A DNA stretch of 64,000 bases from Solea solea (GCF_958295425.1 NC_081147.1:2563290-2627289), one strand, 5' to 3'. Counted from the first letter of the stretch, positions 25,365 through 37,503 are shown. Notes: generated by a model not told the origin, from the letters alone. Program-made: numbers and translations.

Positions 25365-26850
25365 CTTTTGAATCCTTTCATGTGCAAATGATTAACAACA
25401 AAATGAGCCACAAACCTTCCTTTTCTTTGCTTTTGCAGATTTTTATGATCAAACATTTTATCCTGAACCTTCACTAAATGGAAGCAGGCATAAAAATAAA
25501 AGATATGTACTGCAGTGTTTTGACACACATTTGGAAACCTCCACGCATCATTTTTGAGTGCTTTATTTTCATAACCTTGACATTTTTCTTTTGTCTCACA
25601 GTTTGTGAGTTTTATGGTTTTGATTATCCTCACTTTTCTTTTCCAATGCTTTCATGTGCAAATGATTACAGAAATGTCAGAAAACGTCCTCTCTGTTCTT
25701 TCTTTTCCTGCATTTTATGATTGGGATATTTTATCCTTTAAATATACATGATATACATACAGTGTTTTAGTGCCAATCTCAGTTTTCAAAGCTTTCATGT
25801 GCAAATTAACCCCAAAAAAGGTCAGAAATCTTACTTAATACTTTGATTTCCTGCATTTTTAGAATCAAATACTTTACCAAATGGGACCAGGCACAAAAAA
25901 ACTATCATATTTTTAGTATTTTAACTTCAAAACCCAAAGGTTTCTTTTACTCACCCACTTGTTATTATCTGACTTTCTTCTCATTTTTCAAATCTTACTT
26001 ATTACTTTGCTTTCCTGCATTTTTATAATGAAATATTTTGCCCTGAACCTTTGCAATATGGAACCATGTGCTTCATTTTCATAGCATTGACAGTTTCTTT
26101 GTCTTTATAACTTTTTTACTCCTTTTCTTTCTGAACAATTCTCTCCATTTTTCGATGCTTTCATGTGCAAATGATTACCTTTCCATACTTTCCTTTGCGG
26201 CTTTTCATGACCTGATATTTTATGCTTTCAATATACGTAATATACATAATTTGAGTTGCATTTTTCTTTCCCTCACAGTTTTCAAAGCTTTCATGTGCAA
26301 ATTAACCAAAAAATAAAGTAAGGAAACTACTTTACACTTTGCTTTTCTGCATTTTAAGGTCACATATTTTATCCCAAACTTTTACTAAACATACTACTGA
26401 ATATGCACGGTGTGTTTGAATTTCCCTTTCACCTTTTGCGTGAAATTTTAGACATTTATGAGTTTCTTTTTTTAATAATCTGCATTGCATATTGCTGTTC
26501 CTCTCAGTTTTTAATACTTTCATGTGCAAATGAATTAAAAAAACCTTGCTTTCTTTCATTCTATAATCAAGTATTCCATCCTTAACCTTTGCCAAATGGA
26601 ACCAGACACAAAAATCCCATCATTTTCTCTGTGCTTTTATTTCTCAACCTTGAAAGTGACTTTCTCTCACGCACAATTTGAGAGTTTTCTTTTTCTTTTT
26701 AATTATCTGCCTCTCAGTTTTTAAAAGCTTTCATGTTCAAATGAACCCAAAGTAGTCTGAAACTTTCCTTTCTGCAGTAGTTTTATTGCATTTTATGGTC
26801 AAATATTTTATCCTGCACCTTTACAGATCTGAGTTCCCTTCTATGTCTGA
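25365..26850. repeat. higher-order tandem array, about 130-370 bp subunits with about 500 bp super-period
   Basis: CTTTCATGTGCAAATGATTA-like starts recur at about 25375, 25649, 25791, 26158, 26288, 26516 and 26729. The pair 25649/25791 (…ATGATTAC / …ATTAACC) is repeated as 26158/26288, offset about 500 bp, with matching inner text (GATATTTTATCCTTTAAATA versus GATATTTTATGCTTTCAATA). AT-rich and T-skewed on this strand. No coding. Confidence 0.75.
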
Positions 26851-27216
26851 ATTAAATTAGCATTCAGAGACGTTGTGTCACAAAAATACAACAAAAGTCT
26901 CACTTACAGTTTGAGATTTTATGTCCTATCATCAGAATCAAGTTTAACTTTGCAGTGAGCCAATGTTGCAGGTACTGTCACGACCTGGACTGGACCAAAA
27001 TATAAAATAGTCGCACAAAAGGCGGGGTGAGCTGGCATCTCATGTCAAAGAGCTCTCACACTGGTATTTCTCAGTGTCACCACATGCCAGCTACCATGGC
27101 GTCTCGGGGGCGTAAACAAATGTCAGGTTTCTATAACCTTTATTTAGCCGTTAAAAAAAAAGAGAAAGTGATTCATTTACAACAACACGCTGCTGCACTT
27201 TCTTCACACGCGAGAA

Positions 27217-27610
27217 GTTTAAAGGCAACATATGGAGCAAATGGAGCTTTTTCTACCGTTTCCTGCTCATTAACCACTGCATGTCACAGGCTGACATTTC
27301 CTAAAATCTATATAGGTAGTTCTGATTTATATGGCCCAGTGGCCTTCTTTGAGTATACGAAAGTTTACTCACTGGATGACAACAGAGCTAACTAGAGAGC
27401 TAGATAGAATGAGAGCGAGCTAGCTAGCTAGCTAGAGCTAGAATGCCAGATAGCAATTAAGATAGCAAAATAAAAAGATATGAAGAGAACTAGATTGATA
27501 GATAGCATAAATAGTCATCTCATGACAAGATATCTTCCCAACTAATAGCTAGTTAGGTGGCTATTCAGTTAGCTTGTTTCCAATAATGAGCTCGCTAGAG
27601 AGCTACATAG
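27217..27610. repeat. tandem duplication unit 1
   Basis: It starts TTTAAAGGCAACATATGGAG, contains GGCCTTCTTTGAGTATACG, TTTACTCACTGGATGACAAC, a (GCTA)n tract and GATAGCAAAATAAAAAGATA, and ends GAGAGCTACATAG. The same order occurs in 27611-28031. Confidence 0.85.
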
Positions 27611-28031
27611 AGTTTAAAGTCAACACATGGAGCTAATGGAGCTTTAACGGTGGAAATTCTCCCAAATTATAAAATGATGTTTTCATACATTTACTGTTTC
27701 CTGCACATTAACCAAGTCACAGACCGACATTTCCTCAAATCTATATTCTGTAATTTGTGTGCCAAAGGTCAGCGGCCTTCTTTGAGAATACAAAGGTTTA
27801 CTCACTGGATGACACTGATTTAAAGACAGCTAGCTAGAAAGAGAGTGAGCTAGCTAGCTAGCTAGATGGCCAGATAGCCCTCAAGATAGCAAAATAGAAA
27901 GATATGAAGAGAGCTAGATAGATATAAATATTCATCACATGTCAAAATGTCTTTCTAACTAATAGCTCGTTAGCTCACTAGCTATCCAGTTAGCTTGTTT
28001 CCAATAAGAAGCTTGCTAGAGAGCTACATAG
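27611..28031. repeat. tandem duplication unit 2
   Basis: It starts AGTTTAAAGTCAACACATGG, contains GGCCTTCTTTGAGAATAC, TTTACTCACTGGATGACACT, a (GCTA)n tract, GATAGCAAAATAGAAAGATA, and ends GAGAGCTACATAG. It is about 27 bp longer than unit 1, mainly through extra sequence near 27645-27690. Confidence 0.85.
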
Positions 28032-28959
28032 AAACATAGCTTCAGAGAGACGCTCTCGTCACCATGTTTATGTCCGTATGTCTCCACACTCTGTTATTCT
28101 TGTGGTCTACATCGTAGGAGACATCAGACTAGGTGAGAAAATAGAAAAACTTCTAACACGGTAGACTTCTTGTGTCGTGGAACATCTCACAACAACCCAG
28201 ACGCTTCAAATAAGTGATGCTACACGTCTGTTCATTGTTCCTGATGTCCATAATCGCGTCCGACACTGGAAATGCGTCGGTCACGACCAAATCGCTCGAA
28301 AATTGGCCTGAAAATTCATGTCGTCGGTTCTCGGCATGAGTGAAAGTCATGAATAAATGAATAACAATCAGGTGTCAAAGCTTCACACAGTGGTTTTAAA
28401 CTCTTTTTTTTTGGTGAATTTGGTGAGAAAAAGCAGGAAAGCAGGAGTTTCAGAGGATGAAACCATCGTTTCCCAGAGCTCTGAGAAAAAGAAAAGTCAC
28501 TAAACCCCATCTAAAAACACTTGAATGTAATGCTTTTTGTGTTTAATATGAATATTAAACACAAAACTCTTGTTCATATATCAAATTATATGACTATTAA
28601 ATGTGAACACTTTGAATTGGCTTTTTGTGGATATTTTCCTGATCGTGTAATGACTGAGCGATTGTCAGTTTTTTTTTTCTTTTTCTCAGCAATGAAGTGA
28701 GCTGACATGAAACGAATGACACAGCATGTCACAAATGGCTCATTCCCGTTATTGGTGCAACAGCCTGTGATTTTTCTAACAGCATGTCATTTCTCCCTCA
28801 TAGCAATCTGAGGTCGCGAGAACAGACAGGAACTCTGTGATTGCCCCTATTTATAGTGTGTGTGTGTGTGTCAGGCAGGAAAACTCTCTGCCACCACTGA
28901 GCTAAAGACCCTGATTAATCTCTAATGACCACTATGGACAAAGATGAATGGACGGACGG

Positions 28960-29150
28960 TAGCCTACACATGACAAAAGTTATTTGCAATTTATAGATAG
29001 TTAGCTAGCTAGTTAGTTTACAATAGTTGCCAAATTGAGTCTCGAACCCCCTTTATAACCCCCCAAAACATTTGATAGATTTAAAAAAAATCTTTATATA
29101 GGTTGTAAATAGATGACTGCTAGTTAGCTAGCTAGCTAGATAGTTACCCT
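28960..29150. repeat. (TAGC)n-rich tract
   Basis: TAGTTAGCTAGCTAGTTAG near 28997 and GCTAGTTAGCTAGCTAGCTA near 29119. The tetranucleotide is the same as inside the 27.2-28.0 kb duplication. Confidence 0.6.
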
Positions 29151-29240
29151 TCTCCCAATATGATAAGATAAAAAGATAGATCTATAATCTATAACTTTAA
29201 ACATCAAGGGTTTGATATTACACTTTATACATTAATTGGG

Positions 29241-29445
29241 TACCCCGTGGCCAAGTGGAAAGGGAACTTGGCTTGTAACCAGAGAGTCGCCGGTTCAAAT
29301 CCCCACCCAGCCAAAAGGGCTGGGGTACCCCCCCCTTGCTCCCCGTGCGCTATTCAGTGTGGCAGCCCACTGCTCTTAATTCTAGGATGGGTCAAATGCA
29401 GAGGAATAATTTCCCTAAGGGGATTAATAAAATTTAAATTCTTAA
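29241..29445 (+). mobile_element. tRNA-derived SINE
   Basis: CCCCGTGGCCAAGTGGAAAG supplies an A box and CCGGTTCAAATCCCCACCC a good B box about 50 nt later. A body follows (AAGGGCTGGGGTACC, CAGCCCACTGCTC), with the shared tail AATGCAGAGGAATAATTTCC and GGGGATTAATAAAA. This is the best-preserved SINE in the window. The head also occurs at 30518, and the tail at 63478-63560 on the other strand. Confidence 0.82.
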
Positions 29446-29809
29446 TCAAAAGAGGTTGTAAACAGATGACTTCACATTTAAAGGTTTAGCGTGTAACAAA
29501 AAGTTAAGTTTTTTTCTAGGGCAGAACATTGAAAATACTACTCATAATTGTGTAATTCTGCAAGTGTAATCGCTTCAAATGTCCAGTGTGTAAGATTTAG
29601 GTATTATAATAATATAATACAATAACTATACACAGCACACATGTACATGCTTGGCATGTATAGTGTTTAGTGTGTCTGAAGGATAGATAAAAATAATAAA
29701 AAAAGACCATAGGGAAATATCTGTGGATAAGACTCAAGAGATCAAATATGTGCTACAACAGACTTCTGTTTACATTTTAAAAGTTTCATACACAGCGTGT
29801 TGGTGAATG

Positions 29810-30260
29810 AGCCTCCCCATTATTCTCTCGCTCTGTGGCGCAGGCGGCTCCGTTGTCTAAATTGGCTTTCAGGGTTAAGTAGAAACATGTCATTCATCTC
29901 GGCGAGCGGTCGCACATCTCATCTCTAATTAGAAGTCTCGGCGAGATGAGAGTGATGCAGTCAGCTGTTACTGCTGTGACTACACTTCATCAAAAGCTTG
30001 AAGCCGATCCATGATGGCAACCTGTCAGCCAGCCGCTGTTTGTTCCCGAATCCAATTTTTGTCAGGATTTGTGTCGTTGTCGTTGGCAGCGCAGTCATCT
30101 TCCACTGATCAAAAATAATTCATCGCTGGCAACGACTGCAGCTCACCTAGGTTTGGACACGATGGCCATATGGCAGTAAATTAGAGACCCGTGCCAATTC
30201 TTTTCTATTTTAATGAAAGTTGCACAGTGCCAGGAGCAGGAGGCAGGACAGAGAAGTGAA
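29810..30260. other. strongest candidate conserved non-coding element
   Basis: About 450 bp of balanced, repeat-free sequence. TCTCGGCGAG occurs twice (29897-29906 and 29936-29945), flanking CTAATTAG (29925-29932) inside an inverted arrangement (TCTCATCTC…GAGATGAG). It is followed by CCATGATGGCAACCTGTCAG, CACTGATCAAAAATAATTC and GCCATATGGCAGTAAATTAG. No open frame with a recognisable product. Its texture is that of a vertebrate enhancer-like element, but conservation has not been tested. Confidence 0.4.
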
Positions 30261-30453
30261 GGATGAGAGGAAGAAAAGACGAGGATTTAATGGAGAAAGA
30301 GACACAGAAAAGATAAGATGGGATGATAAATCCAATGATGGTTGTTTTGCCAACACGTCGCACAGTTTATGAGCCGGCATCAAAACGACCTGTGCTCTAA
30401 CAGAACTAGACAGTGTGCAGTTTTATAGATTCATATCATATCGTAGATTTGTC

Positions 30454-30660
30454 GGCCACTTTGTTAGGTACACCTGTTCAGCTACTCGTCACTACAGATA
30501 TCTAGTCAGTCAGAAAAGAAGTTAGGCTTGTAACCAGAGGGTTAACAGGTAAAGGACGGGCTTGCCGATGAGCAAGGCACCTAATCCCCAAGTGTGTACA
30601 CTAGTGGTGTATAAAAAACACAGATTAAATGAAGAGGTCAAATTTCATGGTGGGGATTTT
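30454..30660 (+). mobile_element. DNA-element end followed by SINE head fragment
   Basis: CCACTTTGTTAGGTACACCT at about 30456 resembles a common fish element end. Then AGGCTTGTAACCAGAGGG (30523) and GAGCAAGGCACCTAATCCCC, AAGTGTGTACACTAG correspond to a SINE body related to 29241-29445. Confidence 0.5.
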
Positions 30661-31349
30661 GATTGTTCTATGTTCTATACCAATTTAAAATCACTATATT
30701 GCAGTATAAAAATCAATCATTTTGATGATATCGCATGTCGGGAATGCTCCGTCATGAACGGCAATATTGAATTGAGGCAGTATTTGACAGCAGTATCGGA
30801 AATATCATCACTAGATATTGTCCCCATATCACTCTGCCCTAGTTACAAAGACAGTGTGAGTTTGAGACGCTCCTCCACACACACACAGTTGTTTATTTTT
30901 CGCCTCTTACTTACATCCTGTTTCCTCAGAGACTGAAAATAACAACCCCATGTGCACACTCAGCACACTTTTCCCAGCCAGAAATGAAACGGTGCCAGCA
31001 GATAATGAAGAAATAAGACCTCGGAGGTGGAAGCCAACATCCTGCTCAGGTTGGTCAGTAATTAATTTAGTTTAGCCTTCAGACCCTGCATGTGAACCTA
31101 CTAACAAAGAGTCTCTTAAACATGTCTTGTTTGGATTTTAACTCATTTGACTGAGTCCTGTTTTGCTCTACGACTCACATAAAAGGCACATTTTCATAAT
31201 AATGACCAACAAGGATTCTAATGAGAGCAGGGAACAATCCGAAATGTTCGTACTCAAACGTCACCTTGGAGGATTCTGTGGTAATTGAAGTGCTTTTCAT
31301 TTGTTTTCTCCTCTCATGAATTAAATATGTTGTAATTTAACGGGTGGCA

Positions 31350-31370
31350 GGGGGGGGGGGGGGGGAGGGG
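31350..31370. repeat. G16-A-G4 homopolymer tract
   Basis: Sixteen consecutive G (31350-31365), one A, then four G. Able in principle to form a G-quadruplex on the plus strand. Length may be unreliable in sequencing. Confidence 0.85.
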
Positions 31371-32579
31371 ATAAATAAATTCCCACCATGAAATGTTGTG
31401 GTGAATGAACTGGATTTACCCGCAGCTGGAGCCAGTAACTGTTGAGCCACTGGTGTTGATGAAATACCTCATCAGCCACTCACTGGTGTATTGGAGTCAT
31501 TTGGAGCCACAGTGCAGTCCAATAAAAGCTGATTTATTTTGCTTTTACAGTGAGAGGACAAATTGAAACAGAGCTGCAGTCGTACACACACACAAACACA
31601 CACACTATGAATCGCTTTTGTCACCTACTATGAAGACATTGTCGCACATTGGACCTTTAATTTCAGATTATTCTTATGTGCAAACGTCGTGAGCAGAGAG
31701 TGACTTCACGCTCTTTTTTGTGTTTTTATTGAGCGTCTGTTTGAGTCGAACTCATCAGAAAACTTTACGCCTCTTTTCCATTTTTACCGTTCTAGCACGA
31801 TGACATTACTTCATTCCTCCTTCATGCCTCCTCAACGTGGTTTTATACGCGACACAAACACACAAACTAGTGACTTGTAAAGCGGTTGTTTTCGGTGTAA
31901 CTGACTCATTAGAATCAGTTGATAAAAAAGATTTGTTCACAGAATCGTTGAGTACTTCCTGCATGAATAAGGAACTACAAAATAAAACCAGACTAAACAA
32001 AAACCCAGAAATAGTTGCTAGCTAGTTGCTATTTTGACAGGGTAGTCATTTCAAGACCTTCTAAAAAAACAGGGTCAATTTAAATGATGGTTTTGTTAAA
32101 TTGTGACTTAAGTATTTTAGAACTTCATATCACACTACGTAACTGACGTCAAGGTTACGCTACGTCATGTGGTCTCCGTCAGAAAGCGGTTTCCTGAAGC
32201 TAGCACATGCAGCTAGCTGGAACTAGGGCGAAAACAGACGTCTTGACGATAAATCATGTTTACCTAAAGAAGGGTGTTTGGCTGTGCTGTTTTCAAATCA
32301 TCATAATACATGTTCAAGCCCAGACTTTAGCTCCAGGCTAACATTAAGCTACATTTAAAAACCACATCGTGCCTAAAACCAAGCGTGTAACGAACAAAGT
32401 CAATAGAAGAAAACTTTACATCACATGTGACGCAAACTACGGAAATTCTTTTATTTGGTTGCTAAAGCTAATTAGCATCGAGGCAGTGACGGCACCGTGC
32501 TTTCAGAGGAGTAACGAGTGAATGTGTGCAGTTTGTGTTTAAACATGAATTTAACAGAGAAATTCATGGAAACAAACAC

Positions 32580-33010
32580 TCTCTCTCTCTCTCTGAGAGT
32601 CGTCTCATTAGCGGCGCGGCTTGGTTGGAGATGCTAAGTGCCGACATGAAAGATTTCTGGATTGGTTTCAGAGCTCGTTAGCGTCCTCCTGACCTCGAGC
32701 CAGCGTCGTGTGGAAGAGATCTGAATCAAACCAGACTTGGTTGTTTGCCATGAGAGTGTTTTTCCTGTCGGCTTTTTCCTGTCATCACTATTTGCTTCTG
32801 TCTGTCACACACTGCGAGACACAGATCCAGCAGAGTTTAGCCTCCACTGAAGCGCGGCGGCCTGCGGGGCTGTCATGCCTCCGTGACAGCGAGAGCGAGG
32901 CTTCCTTCAAAGACGGCGTTGCGTGTTATGAAGACGACCGTGCTCCAGTCGGAGACGACAGCGTCCACTGGGGCGGGACACTTCAGATGCTGCCGGGCGA
33001 CTGTTGATTC
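32580..33010. other. GC-richer island with an unassigned open frame
   Basis: CT repeats (32580-32594) are followed by CTCATTAGCGGCGCGGC and a 99-codon frame (32708-33007). Its inner Met (about 32750) starts a hydrophobic, signal-like stretch MRVFFLSAFSCHHYLLLSV. No family is recognised and no flanking exons are evident. It could equally be regulatory DNA. Confidence 0.2.
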
Positions 33011-33726
33011 AGCCTCCCACAAACAATGTGTGATGTAAAGTTTCTTTTTCTGCTTTTTCAACACGGAGAATCAAGTTACTGAATAATCTACAGAGCCGTG
33101 AAAAGGGATTTAAAACTAGGGCAATACATTTTTCACATGTCCTTTTAATAAATGAACCTTATATGGTATTTATTTGTGTTACCTTGTGTTATGATCTGAA
33201 ACGTTTAAGTGTGAGAAATTGAAACCTGCAAAATGCAAGGAACATTTGTCAGACGGATAATGTTATATCTTTTGAATAAAAGATATAAACAGAAAAGAAA
33301 TAGCTTTTTGAATAAGAAATAAGCGTATTTGTTACAGTGTATATACATATACGCTTTTATACATGTAGTTAAAGAGGCAACACTTACTGTTGTTACATGT
33401 GTGCGATAAATAAAGGAGACGCACAACATTGTGCGAGTTTGTTGCTGCAGTCGATGAAGAGTGTGAATTAAATGTCACAGTCTATGGTTCACATTATACA
33501 TGAAACACAGCACAGGCTGAGCGTCTCAAGTGCGTTCTTGGATCATACACTCGTAAATACTGGTCTTGTCAGGACCCAGGAGTCCTCATGGAGACCAGAA
33601 CCTGGTCCTGATATGAGGCAGAACCCTCATACTCTGAGGAACTGGGGCTACGATTTGAATTGTGGTTATGGTTAGAGTTAGGCATTAACTAGTTGTGGTT
33701 ATGGTTAAGGATAATGTTGTTAGTCT

Positions 33727-33768
<42 letters not shown>
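33727..33768. repeat. (GT)n microsatellite
   Basis: About 20 GT units. A second (TG)n of about 12 units lies at 33861-33886. Confidence 0.93.
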
Positions 33769-33769
<1 letters not shown>

Positions 33770-34559
33770 TTACAGGACACCTTCCCTCTTTAAAAACATG
33801 TCAGGCGCCTCATGCTGATTTCAAGTTAGTGTCAAGAGCTGAACTCCTGCACTGACTTCAGTGTGTGTGTGTGTGTGTGTGTGTGCATTTAATCGTCCCA
33901 CATTTAGTGACCTTTTGGAATCCACAGGAGTCTGCAGAGAAAAGGAGGACGAGAAGATAAGCTAAATAAAGTGGAGGCGCGGAGAGAAAGTAGCTGAAGT
34001 AAAACCCACTTTCCACTGCTCCAAAAAACACCTAAATACATTCATTTAATTATTTATTTTAACCGGTGTTTGACTCTGCTCTGATAGGCATTAGATGAAC
34101 ACGCCAATTTCTCGTTTTTTGCCGTTGGTTATTTCTTATTACTTCTGCACCATTTCCAGCACAAAATGCTGAAGAAACACAAAAACACAAATATCTTTAT
34201 TGGTTTTCATAGGTTTAGGGTTAAGGTTTGTGGAATGGTTACAAAACATAATTGTTAAAACAAATGAACATCCTTTCTCCACATCCTCTCTCTCCTGTTT
34301 GCACATTACTCGACGGCTAAACAAAGTTCCTTCACGCGTTACTTCAAAAAACAGCCCAGTTAGGTCCGCCTCCGTGTCGTGTTAAATCACGCGTGTTTCT
34401 GTGAGATCACAAAAAAGCCTGTGGTCGCTCACGTTTTTAAAAATCCTCTAGTTTAGGGGCAGGATTTAGCACCCAGGTAGCCTGGAAAAGGTACAAACTA
34501 AACATCTAAAAGCTTATGTTACCCCTCGGCTACTCCTTTCATCGAAGGATTGTCGTCTG

Positions 34560-34650
34560 GCGGTGCCAACAGCAACACAGTCAGACATTTAACCATCACA
34601 CTGACTCTGAAAACTGTTAAAAAAGGGTACTTTAGGACTCCTAATTTACA
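34560..34650. mobile_element. family D hAT-like fragment
   Basis: ACATTTAACCATCACACTGA, CTCTGAAAACTGTT and AGGGTACTTTAGG align with 17519-17570, preserving spacing. Confidence 0.5.
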
Positions 34651-34679
34651 TATATTTGATTTATTTTTATAAGGTCTTT

Positions 34680-34950
34680 CCTTCTCGCTGCCGTCGCCCG
34701 CAGTCGACCCGCGCTAATTACCGCGAGCTAATGTTGTGACAGCGGGGGCGACAGGTGTTCTCTGCTCACCACTGTTCCCCACAGTGAGCGATAAAGGCGA
34801 ACATATGATCTTCACTCCCACTCATTAGATGACCTTTCCAACGAGCGCCTTGATTAAGCTGCACATTAATCACGTGCTAACAGCGCGAGGCGCTCGCTGG
34901 GAGCCGGAGGAGGCGACCTCGGAGACGCAGGAACTTTACAGGAAACAGTT
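34680..34950. other. GC-rich island, possible conserved non-coding element
   Basis: CGCTAATTACCGCGAGCTAA (34712-34731), CACTCATTAGATGACC (34820) and GATTAAGCTGCACATTAATC (34852-34871) are homeodomain-like sites in a CpG-containing stretch without repeats or coding signal. Confidence 0.3.
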
Positions 34951-35304
34951 TTGACCGTTAAACGCCAAACTAACCAGTCTGAGAATCTGTCACAACATCA
35001 TTATTCTCAGTTTATTCGGCGCAAAAACTGATATAAAACTATTGTGTGTGTGTGTGTGGACAAGAACATTTACATTCACTTTGTGTTTACTGTATATTGG
35101 AACTCTGTTCAACAGGGAAATATAACCTAAACTAATTTTCTCTCTCTCAGGAAACAAACCTTTTTCAGCAGCTGCAAGTTTCCAGTTAAGCTCTAACACC
35201 TGCTGAAGAGGCAGCTTTAAGAAAACAGACAGGTTTTTATTACATTTATGCTTTTTTTCCCATTTTTTTCCCAAATGTTAGACGAGCTGAAAGAAGTTTT
35301 GTTA

Positions 35305-35530
35305 AACCTGCACCAAACTCCCTAGAGAAAATCAACGATTTTAACATCACAGCACAGAGGAGTTGTTGATCCACTGCTGCCTCCATCACTAAGTTCAAAT
35401 GTGTAATTGTGTCACATCTGTAGTTTAATGAATGTGTTTTACAAAATGGATTCACTTTGGAGACACAGACTTGCCAAACTGGACTACTACTAAAAATCAT
35501 GATTTTCTCTATGAACTTTGGTGCAGAGGA
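35305..35530. mobile_element. palindromic MITE family F, copy 1
   Basis: The left arm from 35308 (CCTGCACCAAACTCCCTAGA, then GAAAATCAACGATTTTAAC) is matched by the inverted right arm 35492-35526 (AATCATGATTTTCTCTATGA, then ACTTTGGTGCAGA). The core has GAGTTGTTGATCCACTGCTG. Copies at 47655-47910 and 62635-62882 share arms and core. No coding capacity. Confidence 0.8.
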
Positions 35531-36414
35531 ATAGTTTCCAAAATTATGAAAAAGGACCAGAGTATGTCCTGTTTTTGTCCATTTTTCCAGAATAACTTTC
35601 AATATCTGGCAGTTATTTACAATTTACCGCATGTTAAAATAGTGTATTAACAATTTAACAGATTGCACGTGTTAAATTAGAAATTTGAAAGCAATATTTG
35701 TTTGAGATTTTGTCTCAATGGCCAAAAAATGGAAACTATATACAGGTGTTTTAACAATTCTTTGAATCCGCCGGCTTCCTGCATCAGCAAATTACCATGA
35801 TAACCACACATTGGCTTTGACGTGCAACATCATTTAGATCCGGATCCTGCAGTTGGAAAAATACACAGTTTCTGTAAAGGCTCCTAGTTTCATGTGAACA
35901 GTGTGTGTGTGCAGCCCGAGAGGCAAAGTAGGACGTTTACCTGTCTTCACAGTCCCCGACTCAACTCCCACCAAACACAGCGGACAATGAAAAAGCTTCC
36001 GCCCACTGCGCTGCGGTGTTTTGACGGATGTGTGGCGTTTTTCCCCCACGCGGGACTAATCGCCTGGAATAGTTTGTCACAATTAACATGAGACGCTTTA
36101 GAAGAGCATTCACCTGCAGGAGAAACATATCCTGTCAGCACTAAAGCGTCCCAGTTCAGCCACATCGGCAGAAAATAACTTCTATATTCTTGCATTTTTT
36201 TTCCCTGGAAAGTTTTCCAGCACAATTAAGCACAGAAATTCCCAACTTCCTCGTTCTCTGTCAGTCACTCACTCTGCAGGTTTCCTAAAATGCAGCTTTT
36301 AGAGGTCATGGATTTATTATTTTGTGAGTCTGAGGTGAGTTTTACATCTGTAGCATCTGCAAAGCCATTATTGTCACAGCAAAATGATCACAAGCTTCTG
36401 AGGATGTGAGTCAC

Positions 36415-36530
36415 AGAAGATTAGATTAGATTAGACTTCATTGATTTAATCCCACACTGGGGAAATGCATGTGTCGCAGCAGCTAAAGGACAGAGAATAG
36501 AAATAGAATAAAAAAGAGAAGAAATTAGAA
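36415..36530 (+). repeat. dispersed repeat tail with (ATTAG)n lead
   Basis: GATTAGATTAGATTAGAC, CACACTGGGGAAATGCATGT, CGCAGCAGCTAAAGG and an A-rich tail match the tail family at 4585 and 23020. Confidence 0.5.
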
Positions 36531-36734
36531 CAAAAGTGTGATCTGCAGCTCTTAAAAAAGGACAAAAAGAGAGTATTTTAATGTGATTTAAAGCTGTCGT
36601 ACGTCATTTTTAACCCCGGCTGCCTCTGCTCCGCTGCTGTATACACACAAACGCACACAGACTGATAGTTTTGCTTGACAGGGCCTTCAAGTTAAACAAA
36701 AACGGACTTTCATGAATGTAACAGAAGTCTTGTT

Positions 36735-36850
36735 TCATAGAATAGAATAAATATAATGTATTGTCATTGTGCTAGGGAGCAGTACAACCAGCAATCCAGA
36801 TAGCAGATAGTTAAAAACAATTTAAAAAACATCATCAAAACATACACTAT
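36735..36850 (+). repeat. dispersed repeat remnant (ATAGAATAGAATAAA…TATTGTCATTGT)
   Basis: Recognisable as a fish repeat start by its AGAATAGAATAAATATAATG and TATTGTCATTGTGC blocks. A-rich afterwards. No coding. Confidence 0.45.
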
Positions 36851-37477
36851 AATTAAAAAACTCTAAAATGCAAATAGAAATAACGTAGAAGAAGTAACTT
36901 ATCACAGAAAAGGAAACAAACTAAATTCTATCATGTTATAAATGTTTAAAATCAAAAATGATGTCCAGTTTTTCCTCGTTTTAAGTCTAATAACAGTATA
37001 AGAGTGACTGTAGATTTACAAACTCTTTAAAAAACCATGAACATTTAAATAAATTTAAGAATATTTGGTTTATTTCCAGTTTATTTTGCAGTTTTTTTGC
37101 TAGCAGGCCATAGGTTATGTAATGCAGCTTTAAAAAGCAACTTGTGCCAACAACCTTTCTACTGAGGTCATGAAGGCCACCGTAGTTCACTGACATGTTT
37201 GGTAAAAGGGAGGACGTGAGCGGAGAAGACGTTCTAACGTCTCACCACGAAGAAAGTTCTGTTTTTAAAATGACTTGTAGACGTAGATGTTAGTAAAAAA
37301 AAAACAGACACTTTTAGCTTCTGCTGTAGCTCCACTTCCTGTAATTACCGCATCCATCACACGTGAAGAGGAGAGAAGAAGTCACTGTGACACCTTTACC
37401 ATGAACACAGGACGCTTTAATTACACACTGACTCTCTGTGAATGTCTGAGCACACATGATATATGGACTTCACGTCT

Positions 37478-37503
37478 CTCACACACACACACACACACAC
37501 ACG
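37478..37503. repeat. (CA)n microsatellite
   Basis: About 13 CA units. Confidence 0.92.
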
